Positions 8,535-17,238 of a stretch of DNA of 64,000 nucleotides are shown piece by piece (within the stretch, counting starts at the first letter, position 1; each line of letters opens with the position of its first letter). This DNA comes from Actinopolymorpha sp. NPDC004070 (GTDB taxonomy: Bacteria > Actinomycetota > Actinomycetes > Propionibacteriales > Actinopolymorphaceae), in the NCBI RefSeq assembly GCF_040610475.1, contig NZ_JBEXMJ010000001.1, positions 558,001 to 622,000 of the forward strand. The letters are read 5' to 3'. The notes beneath the pieces are model-generated. The model was not told the DNA's origin, made no database searches, and saw only the letters and a list, made by a program, of their open reading frames with translations. The translations under genes were made by a program, and so were the position numbers.

Positions 8535-9508
8535 CGGCGAGCCTCCTCGGCGAGTTCCAGGGCGACGTCGGCCATCGCGGCGGTGGCGGCGACGTCGGTC
8601 ATCATCAACGGCACGGCGCGGGCGGCGATGCCCGCCTCGCGGATCCGACCCACAGAGTCGGCGTCGCGTTCGTCGACCAGCCAGCCGTCCAGCAGCCCGC
8701 CGCCTGCGCGGGCGCCGAAGTGCAGCGCGACGCCGGCCGCGGAGGTGTCGACGCCGATGGCGGGGAGAAGCTTGTCCGCCATCCCGCGTACCGGCGCGCC
8801 GCCCACGATCGGGGACAGCCCGACCACCGGCGCGGAGGCGGAGCGCACGGCATCGCGGACACCGGGCACGGACAGGATCGGCCCGACGCTCACCACCGGG
8901 TTGGACGGGGGCAGCAGGAGCAGGTCGGCACCGGAGATCGCCTCGAGTACGCCGGGCGCGGGGGTCGCGTCCCCGACTCCCTCGACGTCGACGGTGAGCA
9001 CCGGCAGGGACGCATGGTGACGTACCCAGTACTCCTGGAAGTGCAGCCGGCGCCGGCCGCCGGGGGAGTCCGGGTCCTCCACGACCACGTGAGTCTCCAC
9101 CCGGTCGTCGGTCATCGGGATCAGGCGTACCGGCAGCCGCCAGCGCGCGGTCAGCGCGGCGGTCGCCTCGGAGAGGGTCCGGCCCTCGGCCAGCATCGCC
9201 GTACGGACCAGGTGGGTCCCGATGTCGCGGTCACCGAGCCCGAACCACGACGGCACCGAGTCGTACGCCCGGATCTCCTCCAGGGCGTTCCAGGACTCGT
9301 CCGCGCGGCCCCAGCCGCGGGCGTCGTCGTTGCCTCCGCCCAGGGTGTACATGACCGTGTCCAGGTCGGGCGAGACGCGCAGGCCGTAGAGGGTGAGGTC
9401 GTCACCGGTGTTGCCGATGACCGTGACCTCGGCGTCGGGGGAGTGGGCGAGCAGGCCGCGCAGGAAGCGCGCGGCGCCGATACCGCCGGCGAGAACCGTG
9501 ATCCGCAC
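8531..9508 (-). CDS. fbiA: 2-phospho-L-lactate (PEP) transferase of F420 synthesis
   Basis: Transfers the phospholactyl/phosphoenolpyruvyl moiety from its guanylyl donor to the deazaflavin FO, giving (dehydro-)F420-0. 325 residues; N-terminal motif ITVLAGGIGAARFLRGL (donor binding), then NTGDDLTLYGLRVSPDLDTVMYTL and LLLLPPSNPVVSVGPILSVPG, all diagnostic of CofD. The GTG at 9508 is preferred because it places the conserved ITVLAGG at residue 3 and has GGAGAGGGGG upstream, although an ATG at 9535 would add nine residues. First gene of the fbiA-fbiB operon; the FO synthase gene is not in the window. Divergent from the repeat-tail membrane protein. Confidence 0.93.
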   Translation of the reverse strand: MRITVLAGGIGAARFLRGLLAHSPDAEVTVIGNTGDDLTLYGLRVSPDLDTVMYTLGGGNDDARGWGRADESWNALEEIRAYDSVPSWFGLGDRDIGTHLVRTAMLAEGRTLSEATAALTARWRLPVRLIPMTDDRVETHVVVEDPDSPGGRRRLHFQEYWVRHHASLPVLTVDVEGVGDATPAPGVLEAISGADLLLLPPSNPVVSVGPILSVPGVRDAVRSASAPVVGLSPIVGGAPVRGMADKLLPAIGVDTSAAGVALHFGARAGGGLLDGWLVDERDADSVGRIREAGIAARAVPLMMTDVAATAAMADVALELAEEARR

Positions 9509-9634
9509 GCCACCAGTGTGCCCCCTCTCCCTCATGGGGCGGTCGCCGCGTCTTGTCCACAGGCCGGTCGGGACGGATCGGGCGATCTGCGCCATAGTGG
9601 TGCCGGTCGCCGGGGGGCTCGCTGCGACCAGCCG

Positions 9635-9735
9635 CCCATGGGATCGATCATGGGCCCACCACGTGGGTCCCCATGACAGGCCCACGTGTGGGAGGCTGCA
9701 GCCGACTTCACACCCAGATTTGGGGGTAGCACGTG
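9635..9735. promoter_or_regulatory. Divergent intergenic region with three CACGTG palindromes
   Basis: Between fbiA and the membrane-protein gene, CACGTG occurs at 9660-9665 (inside CCACGTGG), 9683-9688 (inside CCCACGTGTGGG) and 9730-9735, the last covering the GTG start of the downstream gene. A further inverted pair CCCATG...CATGGG lies at about 9636-9655. Three copies within 76 bp are more than expected by chance at this base composition, suggesting a protein-binding region, possibly an E/G-box-like operator. Binding factor unknown. Confidence 0.4.
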
Positions 9736-11361
9736 GTTACCGAGACGACCAAGCCGCAGCGTGAGCTGTTCGCATGGGTGCTGCTGGGCGCCGGCATCCT
9801 GGTCGGACTGGTGGCGGTGTCGCGACTCGGCATCGACAGCGGCTCCGGCTTCGCGCTGACGGCGTTCGCCTACCAGGGCCGCTTCGTACAGCCGGTCCTC
9901 GTGGCCCTCCTTGTGCTCGCGGTGGTCCTCGTGACCCACCTCGGCGAGCCCACGCCGAAGGCGCGCGTCATCACCCTGGTCGCGCTGGCCGTGCTGGCGA
10001 TCCTGACCCTGCTCGGGCTGGTGACCTGGCTCGGCGGCATGGCGGCCGACGTTCGCCTGCCCAACGGTGCCGGAGCCTTCGGTATCGACGGCAAGCTGGC
10101 CACCGCGGTGCAGCAGCTCGCGTATCTCGCGATCGCCGGCGCCGCGCTCTTCTTCATGTTCACCACGCTGAAGGCACTGCCGCAGCCGGTGGGCAGCCTG
10201 ACCGGCGGCAAGCTCGGCGACAAGATCGGGAGCAAGACCGGCGGCAAGCGCGAGAGCCGGAAGGACAGGCGCGCGCAGGACAAGTCCGGCGGCCTCCTCG
10301 GCCAGTTCGGCGGTGGGCAGCACGGTGGCGGACACGACCAGCGTGACGAGCAGCACCAGGGCCAGTACGCCCAGTCGGCGTATGCCGGCGGATACGACCA
10401 GCGCCAGTACGACCAGCGCCAGTACGACCAGGGCCGGTACGACCAGGGCCAGTACGACCAGGGCCAGTACGACCAGGGGCAGTACGCCCAGCAGGGCTAC
10501 GACCAGGGCCAGTACGGCCAGCAGGGCTACGACCAGTACGCGCAGCCTGGTTACGACCAGGGCCAGTACGGCCAGCCCGGTTACGACCAGGGCCAGTACG
10601 GCCAGCCCGGTTACGACCAGGGTCAGTACGGCCAGCCTGGTTACGACCAGGGTCAGTACGGCCAGCCCGGCCAGTACGCCCAGCAGGGACAGCCTGGCTA
10701 CGACCAGTACGCCCAGGGGCAGGACCAGTACGGCCGGCAGGGCTATGCCCAGCACGGTCACGACCAGGGGCAGTACGGCCAGCAGGGCTACGACCAGGGC
10801 CAGTACGGCCAGGGTCAGTACGCCCAGCAGTACGAGCAGCAGCAGTACGGCCGGCCGGAGTACGGCCGGGGCGAGTACGGCGGCCACGACCAGCGTCGCG
10901 ACTTCTCCGAGACCGGCGACGGCGGGCAGCACGGCCCCTACCCGTCGTTCGGTCAGGACGCCGGTCAGGAGGCCGGGGCGACCGAGCCCCGCGACCACCA
11001 CGCCGACCCTGACACCCGCGACCCGCGGCACGAGCAGAGTGAGCCCGACTACGGCCGGCCCGCGGGCCGCGCTGCCCGGCGTGACCCGGACAGCACGCAG
11101 TTCTTCGGCCGCGACTACCCCGAAGGAGCCGACGCCCCGGCCGCCCGGCCGGAGGAGCAGGGCGCCCGGCGGCCGGCCGAGGCCGACGACGAGGACGACG
11201 ACCACACCCGCGTCGTCCGGTTGGGGAATCTCGACGGGCCCGACGGCGAGCCGGGTCCGGACGAGGCCCCGCAGGCGCAGGGTGAGCACGGCGCCGGCCG
11301 CGGTGACCAGGCGCAGCCCCGGGAGGAGCAGCAGAGCTGGTGGTCGCAGCCGCCACGCTGA
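9733..11361 (+). CDS. Four-TM membrane protein with Tyr/Gln/Gly repeat tail
   Basis: Protein of 542 residues, not assigned to a characterised family. Residues 1-150 hold four predicted membrane helices (about 13-31, 52-70, 79-100, 123-145). A basic linker (KLGDKIGSKTGGKRESRKDRR) follows, suggesting a cytoplasmic side by the positive-inside rule. Residues about 221-375 are near-pure repeats of YDQGQY and GQPGYDQGQYGQ type, then an acidic, charged C-terminus (DDEDDDHTRVVRLGN, near 485-500) follows. The start is GTG with GGGGGTAG upstream. Reminiscent of tyrosine-rich phase-separating domains; this is resemblance only. Located between fbiA and whiB, with its own divergent promoter region and a strong terminator downstream. 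Confidence 0.8.
   Translation: MVTETTKPQRELFAWVLLGAGILVGLVAVSRLGIDSGSGFALTAFAYQGRFVQPVLVALLVLAVVLVTHLGEPTPKARVITLVALAVLAILTLLGLVTWLGGMAADVRLPNGAGAFGIDGKLATAVQQLAYLAIAGAALFFMFTTLKALPQPVGSLTGGKLGDKIGSKTGGKRESRKDRRAQDKSGGLLGQFGGGQHGGGHDQRDEQHQGQYAQSAYAGGYDQRQYDQRQYDQGRYDQGQYDQGQYDQGQYAQQGYDQGQYGQQGYDQYAQPGYDQGQYGQPGYDQGQYGQPGYDQGQYGQPGYDQGQYGQPGQYAQQGQPGYDQYAQGQDQYGRQGYAQHGHDQGQYGQQGYDQGQYGQGQYAQQYEQQQYGRPEYGRGEYGGHDQRRDFSETGDGGQHGPYPSFGQDAGQEAGATEPRDHHADPDTRDPRHEQSEPDYGRPAGRAARRDPDSTQFFGRDYPEGADAPAARPEEQGARRPAEADDEDDDHTRVVRLGNLDGPDGEPGPDEAPQAQGEHGAGRGDQAQPREEQQSWWSQPPR
10390..10860 (+). repeat. Coding tandem repeats (YDQGQYGQ-type)
   Basis: In-frame repeats built from TACGACCAGGGCCAGTACG-like units, mostly 12 to 30 bases long with occasional synonymous differences, encode YDQGQY and GQPGYDQ motifs. 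The most regular section (10560-10670) has four nearly identical 30-base units (GYDQGQYGQP). Such arrays expand and contract by slippage and are a likely site of strain variation and assembly error. Confidence 0.9.
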
Positions 11362-11394
11362 GGCGTGAAGCGCGACGCGCCACCGTGGGCGTGA

Positions 11395-11438
11395 CGATCG
11401 GGCCCGGCCAGAACCCAGCTTCTGGCCGGGCCCGATCG
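11395..11438 (+). terminator. Strong hairpin terminator after repeat-tail gene
   Basis: Perfect 19-bp inverted repeat (11395-11413 and 11420-11438) with a six-base loop, 33 bp after the stop codon. No T-tract follows, as is usual for actinomycete hairpin terminators. Confidence 0.75.
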
Positions 11439-11564
11439 CGTTGTCGGCGATCGGATCCCTTTGTGTGGTTGGGATTTTCTCCCTTCCGCACCCTCGATCG
11501 TCTTGTCCGGTTGAGGTTTCCGCCCCGCTCCGGGTGGCTATGTCCGCTTATAGCAGACCTCAAG

Positions 11565-11593
11565 TTGACGTAGCGGGATTTCCGGCATGTAAT
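11565..11593 (+). promoter_or_regulatory. Consensus-like promoter for whiB
   Basis: TTGACG (11565-11570) and TGTAAT (11588-11593) with exactly 17 bases between them, a close match to the principal sigma consensus, in an AT-richer stretch. A transcript would start near 11600, giving a leader of about 180 nt before the whiB start. Confidence 0.5.
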
Positions 11594-11599
11594 TTCAGC

Positions 11600-11778
11600 T
11601 GTGTCATTCCCGCCGTTCCGGGGAAGTACCAGAACGGTGTGACACGGAAGCACCACTCGGAGTTTGGTGCGGGAACGGACGGCGACGTCGACCCGGTCTG
11701 CGCAGCGAGTAACCCGAGTAACTGGTCGGCAACGGGGATTGTTTGCTCACGGGGACGTGGGTCGAGGAGGCGAGGACC
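11600..11778 (+). promoter_or_regulatory. Long structured leader upstream of whiB
   Basis: The predicted whiB transcript begins with nested inverted repeats: GTGTCA (11601-11606) with TGACAC (11640-11645), and CCGTTC (11613-11618) with GAACGG (11632-11637), giving a long stem at the 5' end. The rest of the leader ends in GAGGAGGCGAGG before the GTG start. No known riboswitch class is recognised. RNA regulation is inference. Confidence 0.35.
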
Positions 11779-12036
11779 GTGGCAGAGCCCAGCCTGCTGC
11801 ACGGCAGCGCCGAGGAAGAGCTCAGCTGGCAGGACCGCGCGCTGTGCGCGCAGACCGACCCGGAGGCGTTCTTTCCGGAAAAAGGCGGATCCACCCGCGA
11901 AGCCAAGCGGGTGTGCATGGTGTGCGAGGTCAGATCCGCGTGCCTGACCTACGCACTGGAGCATGACGAACGCTTCGGTATCTGGGGCGGCCTCTCCGAG
12001 CGGGAGCGCCGTCGGATGAAGAAACGCGCGGTCTGA
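11779..12036 (+). CDS. whiB: WhiB-family iron-sulphur transcription regulator (WhiB2/WhmD type)
   Basis: 85-residue regulator that binds a [4Fe-4S] cluster and the principal sigma factor to control septation and sporulation-type genes. The four cysteines are C23 (ALCAQ), C46 and C49 (CMVC) and C55, and the GIWGG turn is at 67-71, followed by the basic ERERRRMKKR tail that contacts DNA. The stretch TDPEAFFPEKGGSTREAK identifies the WhiB/WhiB2 branch, as does its position next to fbiA/fbiB and the glycosyltransferase, like Rv3260c. The start is GTG after GAGGAGGCGAGG; an upstream TTG (11743) would add twelve unconserved residues. A promoter and long leader precede it and a 14-bp terminator follows. 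Confidence 0.93.
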   Translation: MAEPSLLHGSAEEELSWQDRALCAQTDPEAFFPEKGGSTREAKRVCMVCEVRSACLTYALEHDERFGIWGGLSERERRRMKKRAV

Positions 12037-12057
12037 GCGACAGCCCTCAGGCCGTCG

Positions 12058-12096
12058 GGCTCGGGACCGCGGGTCATGTGCTCGCGGTCCCGAGCC
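12058..12096 (+). terminator. Hairpin terminator after whiB
   Basis: Perfect 14-bp stem (12058-12071 with 12083-12096) and an 11-base loop, 22 bp after the whiB stop. It separates whiB from the glycosyltransferase gene. Confidence 0.75.
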
Positions 12097-12241
12097 GTAA
12101 GAACCGGTCCGAGCGCTGATCCGGGGCGTCCACGCACAGGTGGATGCCCGGCCTGTCCCAGGCTGAGGTCGTTCGCCGGAAGCGTCGCGTAGTGTGTGGC
12201 CTTGCACCGAGCCCCCCACTCTGTGAGGTCCCGCTTTCCGC

Positions 12242-15200
12242 ATGAGCGAGCGTTCAGGAGCCGAGGCGTCGTCGCGCCCAATCGTCACCGCCGTCGTCGT
12301 GTCCCACAACGGCGCGCCGTGGCTGCATGAGCTGATCGCCGGGATCCAGGCACAGACCCGTCCGGCGGACCGTGTGGTGGCCGTCGACACCGGCAGCCTG
12401 GACGACTCCCGCGACCTGCTGGTCGGCAGGCTCGGCGGTCCGGTGATCGACGCGCCGGCACGCACCGGCTTCGGTGCCGCCGTCGCCCGCGCCGTCCAGG
12501 CGCTTCCTCCGGCCGAGCCGGGCGAGTGGCTGTGGCTGTTGCACGACGACTGTGCCCCTGCCCCCGGTGCGCTGGAGGCGCTGGTCCGCCAGGCCGAGTC
12601 CGCCTCCGGGGCCGCGGTCCTCGGCCCCAAGCTGCGCGACTGGCCCAGTGGCCGGCGGCTGCTCGAGGTCGGGGTGACCATCGCCGGCAGCGGCGCCCGC
12701 GAGACCGGTCTGGAGTTCGGCGAGTACGACCAGGGCCAGCACGACGGCGTACGCGAGGTCCTGGCGGTGAGCACCGCCGGCATGTTCGTCCGCCGCGACG
12801 TGTTCGAGCACCTCGGCGGCTTCGATCCCCAGCTGCCTCTCTTCCGCGACGACGTCGACTTCTGCTGGCGCGTCGTGCGTGCGGGCCACCAGGTGCTGAC
12901 CTGTCCCGACGCCGTCGTGCACCACGCGGAGGCGGGTCGCCAACGCCACCGCCTGCTGGACGCCGTTCCCCACCGGCCGCGGCTGACCGACCGCCGCAAC
13001 GCGCTCTACACCCTGCTGGTCGACTCCGCGGCCTGGCGGGTCCCCTTCCTCCTCGTCCGGCTGGCGGTGGGCTCGCTGCTGCGGGTGCTCGGCCTGCTGG
13101 TCGCGAAGTGGCCCGACGCGGCGTACGACGAGTTCCGCGCCTTCGTCGGCGCCTACTCCCGGCCCGACCTGATCCTGCGTGGCCGGCGCCGGCGCGCCCG
13201 GACCGCGAAGGTCGGCAGCGGCGCCGTCCGCCGGTTGCTCCCACCGCCGTGGATCGGCCTGCAACACGCCTTCGACGGGCTGATGGCCCTGGTCTCGGCC
13301 CGGTCCGGCACCCACGTCGGCACCGGCCGGCGGTCCCGGCGGGTGATCGAGACCGGCCCGGTCGCGGAGGAGACCGAGGAACTCGACGACGACACCCCGG
13401 GCGTCTGGCGGTGGCTGGTCGCCCGGCCGGCGCTGCTGGTCGTCCTGGCGGTGACCGTGGTGACGCTGGTGGCGTGCCGCAACCTGCTCGGCGGCGGCAC
13501 GCTCGGCGGTGGCGCGCTGCTGCCCGCCCCCGACGGCGCGGCCGACCTGTGGCGCCGCGCGTACGAAGGCTGGCACCCGGTCGAGCTCGGCAGCAGCCGC
13601 GCCGCGCCGCCCTACCTCAGCGTCCTCGCCCTGGTCAGCTCGCTGTTCCTCGGCAAGGCATGGCTGGCCGTCGACGTGCTGCTGCTCGGTTCGGTGCCGC
13701 TGGCCGCGATCACCTGCTACCTCCTGATGCGTCCGGTGGTCGCGACCCGGCCGCTGCGCCTGTGGGCGACGGCGACGTACGCCCTGCTGCCGGTGGTGAC
13801 CGGTGCCGTCGCGGCCGGCCGGATCGGCACCTGCGTGGCGATCGTGGTCCTGCCCCTGGTCGCGCTGGCGGTGCTGCGGACGTACGGACCGGGGGTGACC
13901 GTCGGCTCCTGGAGCGCCGCCTGGGCCGCCGGCCTGCTGCTCGCCGTCCTCACCGCGTTCGTCCCCGTCGGATACGTCGCGGCGCTGCTGCTCGGGCTGG
14001 TGGCGATCGCGCTGCCCACCCTGCGCAAGCCCGGAAGCGTGGGCCGGATCGTCGTGGCGCTCGCGGTGCCGCCGCTGGCGCTGTTGCCCTGGCTTCCGGT
14101 CGTGGCCCGCGACCCCCGCGTCCTGCTGGGCGAGGCCGGGCTGGCGGCACCGGGACTGGCCGATTCCCGGCTGGCTCCGTTGCGGCTGGCGTTCGGCAGC
14201 CCGGGCGGACCCGGCGTGGCCCCGGTGTGGATGTTCGGCCTGCTGTGCGCGGTGGCGCTGGTGGCGCTGCTGCGCCGTGACCGGGCGCGCGGCGTCCTCG
14301 CGGCCTGGGGGCTCAGCCTGGCCGGGCTCGCGCTCGGCCTGGTGCAGAGCCGGCTCACCGTCGGCGTGGAGTGGGCGCCGGTGGGAGTCCCGGCCTGGCC
14401 CGGTCTGGCATCGGTGCTCGTCCTCGCCGGCTGGATCCTCGCGATCGTGCACGGCGCCGACGGCGCCCGCCGCGTCTTCCGGCAGCGCAGCTTCTCCTGG
14501 CGTCAGCCCGGCATCGGTGTGGCCGTCGTGGTCGCGGTCATCGCCCCGTTGCTCGTCGCCGGGTGGTGGATCATCCGCGGCGCGGACGGCCCGCTCAACC
14601 GGGACGCCGGGCCCGCGGTCCCGGCCTACATGCGGGCCGCGCAGAAGTCCGCTGCCCAGCCCCGGGCGCTGGTCGTCCAGGCCGACGACGGTTCGGTCAG
14701 GTACGCACTGCTGCGCGGCACGGCCGCCCGCCTCGGCGACGCCCAGACCGGCACACCCGCCCGCACACTCGACCGGCTGGACAGCACCGTCGGTGACCTG
14801 CTCGGCGACACCCAGCGGGAAGCCACCGCCGCCCGGCTGGCCTCCTACGACATCGGGTACGTCTACCTCCCCGCCCCCGCCGACGCCGCGTCGGCCGAAC
14901 GCCTGGACGCGACGCCGGGTCTCCTCCGGTCCAGCGCGCCCGACGGCGCGGCCGCCTGGAAGGTCGACCTCCCGGTCGGCCGGCTGCGGATCCTCGACCC
15001 GCGGGCGACGGCCGGCGGTGCCGGCGCGTCCGGATCCGCGTCCGCAGCCACGTCGGCCAAGGTCGTCGGAGTGGACCCCGACGGCGCCGCGATCACGGTG
15101 CCGGACGGGCCCGCGGGCAGGTTGCTGGTGCTCGCCGAGGCATACGACACGTCCTGGCGGGCCAGCCTGGCCGGTGAGCACCTGAAGCCGGTACGCCACG

Positions 15201-15616
15201 ACGGCTGGGCGCAGGCGTTCGAGTTGCCCGCGAACGGCGGCCGGCTGGTCCTCGACTCGACGCCGAAGCTGCACGGCGAACTCCTCGCCGTCCAGGGCTT
15301 CCTGGTCCTGGTGTTCCTGATCCTCGCCCTGCCCACCCGGCAGCGGCGGGACCCGCAGCCGATGGAGCAGGCGGGCGGCCGGCGCGTCGGCGGTTCGTTC
15401 GGCACCGACGGCAGGCCCGGAAGGCGGTCGGCCGCGGCGGGTGCACCCGCTGGTGCGTCCTCGGCGGGGGACACCCTGACCGGCAGCACGCTCAGCGGAA
15501 CCACCCGGACCGGCGGCCCACAGTCCGGATCACAGGCCGGCGACCCCCCGACCGGCGGCACCCCGACCGGCCCACGAGATCCCGACCGTCCTCGTGAGGG
15601 GGCCCGAAACCGATGA
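12242..15616 (+). CDS. Large GT2 glycosyltransferase with multi-TM C-terminal domain
   Basis: 1124 residues. Residues 14 to about 240 are a GT-A family 2 domain: VVVSHNGAPWLHELI, the DxD-like LLHDDCAPAPGAL near 99-108, and FRDDVDFCWRVVRAGH near 200-215 (acceptor/base region). A basic juxtamembrane helix follows at about 255-285, then a hydrophobic domain with many helices from about 395 to 780, a periplasmic-type segment, and a last helix near 1020-1040 (LVLVFLILALP). The tail is Ser/Thr/Gly-rich and disordered. Acts at the membrane, probably adding sugars to a lipid-linked or wall glycan; substrate unknown. Orthologues sit beside whiB in many actinomycetes. Its stop overlaps the start of the DUF5719 gene (ATGA), implying joint function. 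Confidence 0.85.
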   Translation: MSERSGAEASSRPIVTAVVVSHNGAPWLHELIAGIQAQTRPADRVVAVDTGSLDDSRDLLVGRLGGPVIDAPARTGFGAAVARAVQALPPAEPGEWLWLLHDDCAPAPGALEALVRQAESASGAAVLGPKLRDWPSGRRLLEVGVTIAGSGARETGLEFGEYDQGQHDGVREVLAVSTAGMFVRRDVFEHLGGFDPQLPLFRDDVDFCWRVVRAGHQVLTCPDAVVHHAEAGRQRHRLLDAVPHRPRLTDRRNALYTLLVDSAAWRVPFLLVRLAVGSLLRVLGLLVAKWPDAAYDEFRAFVGAYSRPDLILRGRRRRARTAKVGSGAVRRLLPPPWIGLQHAFDGLMALVSARSGTHVGTGRRSRRVIETGPVAEETEELDDDTPGVWRWLVARPALLVVLAVTVVTLVACRNLLGGGTLGGGALLPAPDGAADLWRRAYEGWHPVELGSSRAAPPYLSVLALVSSLFLGKAWLAVDVLLLGSVPLAAITCYLLMRPVVATRPLRLWATATYALLPVVTGAVAAGRIGTCVAIVVLPLVALAVLRTYGPGVTVGSWSAAWAAGLLLAVLTAFVPVGYVAALLLGLVAIALPTLRKPGSVGRIVVALAVPPLALLPWLPVVARDPRVLLGEAGLAAPGLADSRLAPLRLAFGSPGGPGVAPVWMFGLLCAVALVALLRRDRARGVLAAWGLSLAGLALGLVQSRLTVGVEWAPVGVPAWPGLASVLVLAGWILAIVHGADGARRVFRQRSFSWRQPGIGVAVVVAVIAPLLVAGWWIIRGADGPLNRDAGPAVPAYMRAAQKSAAQPRALVVQADDGSVRYALLRGTAARLGDAQTGTPARTLDRLDSTVGDLLGDTQREATAARLASYDIGYVYLPAPADAASAERLDATPGLLRSSAPDGAAAWKVDLPVGRLRILDPRATAGGAGASGSASAATSAKVVGVDPDGAAITVPDGPAGRLLVLAEAYDTSWRASLAGEHLKPVRHDGWAQAFELPANGGRLVLDSTPKLHGELLAVQGFLVLVFLILALPTRQRRDPQPMEQAGGRRVGGSFGTDGRPGRRSAAAGAPAGASSAGDTLTGSTLSGTTRTGGPQSGSQAGDPPTGGTPTGPRDPDRPREGARNR

Positions 15617-17154
15617 GCAACCCCTTCGTCCGGCTCGGCGCCGTCGTGGTGGCCGCGGCTGTGCTGGTCGGCGGCGCGACGCTGGCCACCCCGGCGCTGA
15701 CCTCGGCCGGCGAGCCGGCTCAGGCGGCCGGCCGGCCCACCCGCGTTCCGCTCGACCGCACGACGTTGGTGTGCCCGGAGTCCCGCTACGTGCCCTCGGA
15801 GAGCGCGACCGACGTGACCGCCGTGGCCGCACCGGCGCGGATCGACGCACCCGGTGTGGGTGCGCAGGCCGCCCGCCGTGGTGCCGCCGCACCCGGCAAG
15901 CTCGCCGTCCTGCCTCTGGGGTCGGCCAAGCCGCTGACCTCGGTCGACCAGCGCGAACGCCTGGCCGCCTACGAGGTCCGGAAGGACCGCACGCCGCCGC
16001 TGCTGGTCAATGCCCAGGGTGCGGTGGCCCCGGGAGCCGCCGCCGGCCAGTTCACCCGGTCCGGGTCCGGCCCGCTGCGCGGTCTGGCGGAGGCACCGTG
16101 CACCCAGCCCGGCACGCAGTTCTGGTTCGTCGGCACCGGCAGCGCGCTGGGTCAGCACGGCCGCCTGTACCTCACCAACAGCGACGAGGGCTCGGCCCAG
16201 GTAGACCTGCGCCTGTACGACGAGAAGGGCCCGGTCGACGCCGACGCCGCCCGCGGGCTCACCGTCGCACCGGGCCGGCAGACCGTCGTCGAGCTGGACA
16301 AGCTGGCACCCACCAGCAAGCGGCTCGCGGTGGCGGTGGTGGCCCAGCGCGGCCGGGTCGCCGCGGCACTGCGCAACGACGCCCAGGATGCCGACACCGC
16401 GATGGGCGTCGACTGGATCCCCTCGGCGTCGGCGCCGGCCAAGCAGGTCCTCGTGCCCGGCGTCGCTCCCGGTGACGGCGAACGCGTCCTCAGCGTGGTG
16501 GCCCCGGCAGACTCCACCGCCAGCGTGAACCTCTCCGTGCTCGGCCCTGACGGCACCTTCCGCCCGTCCGGGCTCGGCGACCTGGAGGTCAAGCCGGGCA
16601 CGGTCGCGGAGATCCCCCTGCAGGAGGCGCTCCGCAAGCAGGCGGGTGCGGTGCGGGTGGAGTCCGACGTTCCCGTCACGGCCACCGTCCGGAGCGTGTT
16701 CGGTTCCGGCTCGAAGCCGCACGACGTGGCGTACTCCGCGGCGTCGGCCTCGCTGGCCGGTCCGGCCGTGGTGCCGTCCACCGACGCGGGGGAGGGCAGG
16801 TCCGCCAGCCTGCTGCTGTCCAGCCCCTCCCAGCAGGCGGTGAACGCCTCGGTGCGGTTGTACTCCGACGACGGTCGCGAGGTGGGGTCGACGAAGGTGA
16901 CGGTCCGACCCGGCAGCACCGTGGAGACCAAGCTGGAGCCGAAGGACGTCAGCCGCTACACCGTGGTTGTCACGCCCGACAGCGGCGGCCCGTTGTTCGG
17001 CACCAGGCTGCGGGTGGAGGACGACCCCGACGGGCCGATGGCTTCGTCGTGGACGCTGACCTCCGCCGAGTCGACCGTGGTGCGCCCGGCGGCCCGCTCC
17101 GACATCGGTGCGGGGATCGGGGTCCGGGAGACCGTGGACCCGATGTTCCGGTAG
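15613..17154 (+). CDS. DUF5719 family secreted protein
   Basis: 513 residues. An N-terminal hydrophobic segment (LGAVVVAAAVLVGGATLATPAL, about 7-28) is a signal peptide or single anchor; the rest is predicted extracytoplasmic, beta-rich with repeated units of the type 'LYLTNSDEGSAQVDLRLYDEKGPV', 'VNLSVLGPDGTF' and 'VNASVRLYSDDGREVGS', resembling stacked immunoglobulin-like folds. Two cysteines (near 53 and 163) could form a disulphide. It is translationally coupled to the preceding glycosyltransferase and, by family, always accompanies it, so it probably works with it at the cell surface. No enzymatic motif is visible. Confidence 0.8.
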   Translation: MSNPFVRLGAVVVAAAVLVGGATLATPALTSAGEPAQAAGRPTRVPLDRTTLVCPESRYVPSESATDVTAVAAPARIDAPGVGAQAARRGAAAPGKLAVLPLGSAKPLTSVDQRERLAAYEVRKDRTPPLLVNAQGAVAPGAAAGQFTRSGSGPLRGLAEAPCTQPGTQFWFVGTGSALGQHGRLYLTNSDEGSAQVDLRLYDEKGPVDADAARGLTVAPGRQTVVELDKLAPTSKRLAVAVVAQRGRVAAALRNDAQDADTAMGVDWIPSASAPAKQVLVPGVAPGDGERVLSVVAPADSTASVNLSVLGPDGTFRPSGLGDLEVKPGTVAEIPLQEALRKQAGAVRVESDVPVTATVRSVFGSGSKPHDVAYSAASASLAGPAVVPSTDAGEGRSASLLLSSPSQQAVNASVRLYSDDGREVGSTKVTVRPGSTVETKLEPKDVSRYTVVVTPDSGGPLFGTRLRVEDDPDGPMASSWTLTSAESTVVRPAARSDIGAGIGVRETVDPMFR

Positions 17155-17168
17155 TAGGCCGGGGGCAG

Positions 17169-17187
17169 CGCCGGAGGCCTTCCGGCG
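17169..17187. terminator. Hairpin between convergent genes
   Basis: CGCCGGA (17169-17175) pairs with TCCGGCG (17181-17187) across a five-base loop, 15 bp after the DUF5719 stop and before the end of the convergent metallopeptidase-like gene. Can serve both directions. Confidence 0.5.
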
Positions 17188-17238
17188 TACGGCCGGGGGG
17201 TGCGCGTGCCGCGGGCCGTGCCGCCCCTGCGAGCCGGC

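Noticed and set aside
10390..10860. CRISPR-like direct repeats
   Set aside because: Repeats are in frame, coding, without unique spacers, and no cas genes are present.
9532..11289. Minus-strand open frame rich in Leu/Val opposite the repeat-tail gene
   Set aside because: Its hydrophobic repeats are the reverse reading of the YDQ repeat DNA; the plus-strand frame has a ribosome site and proper membrane helices.
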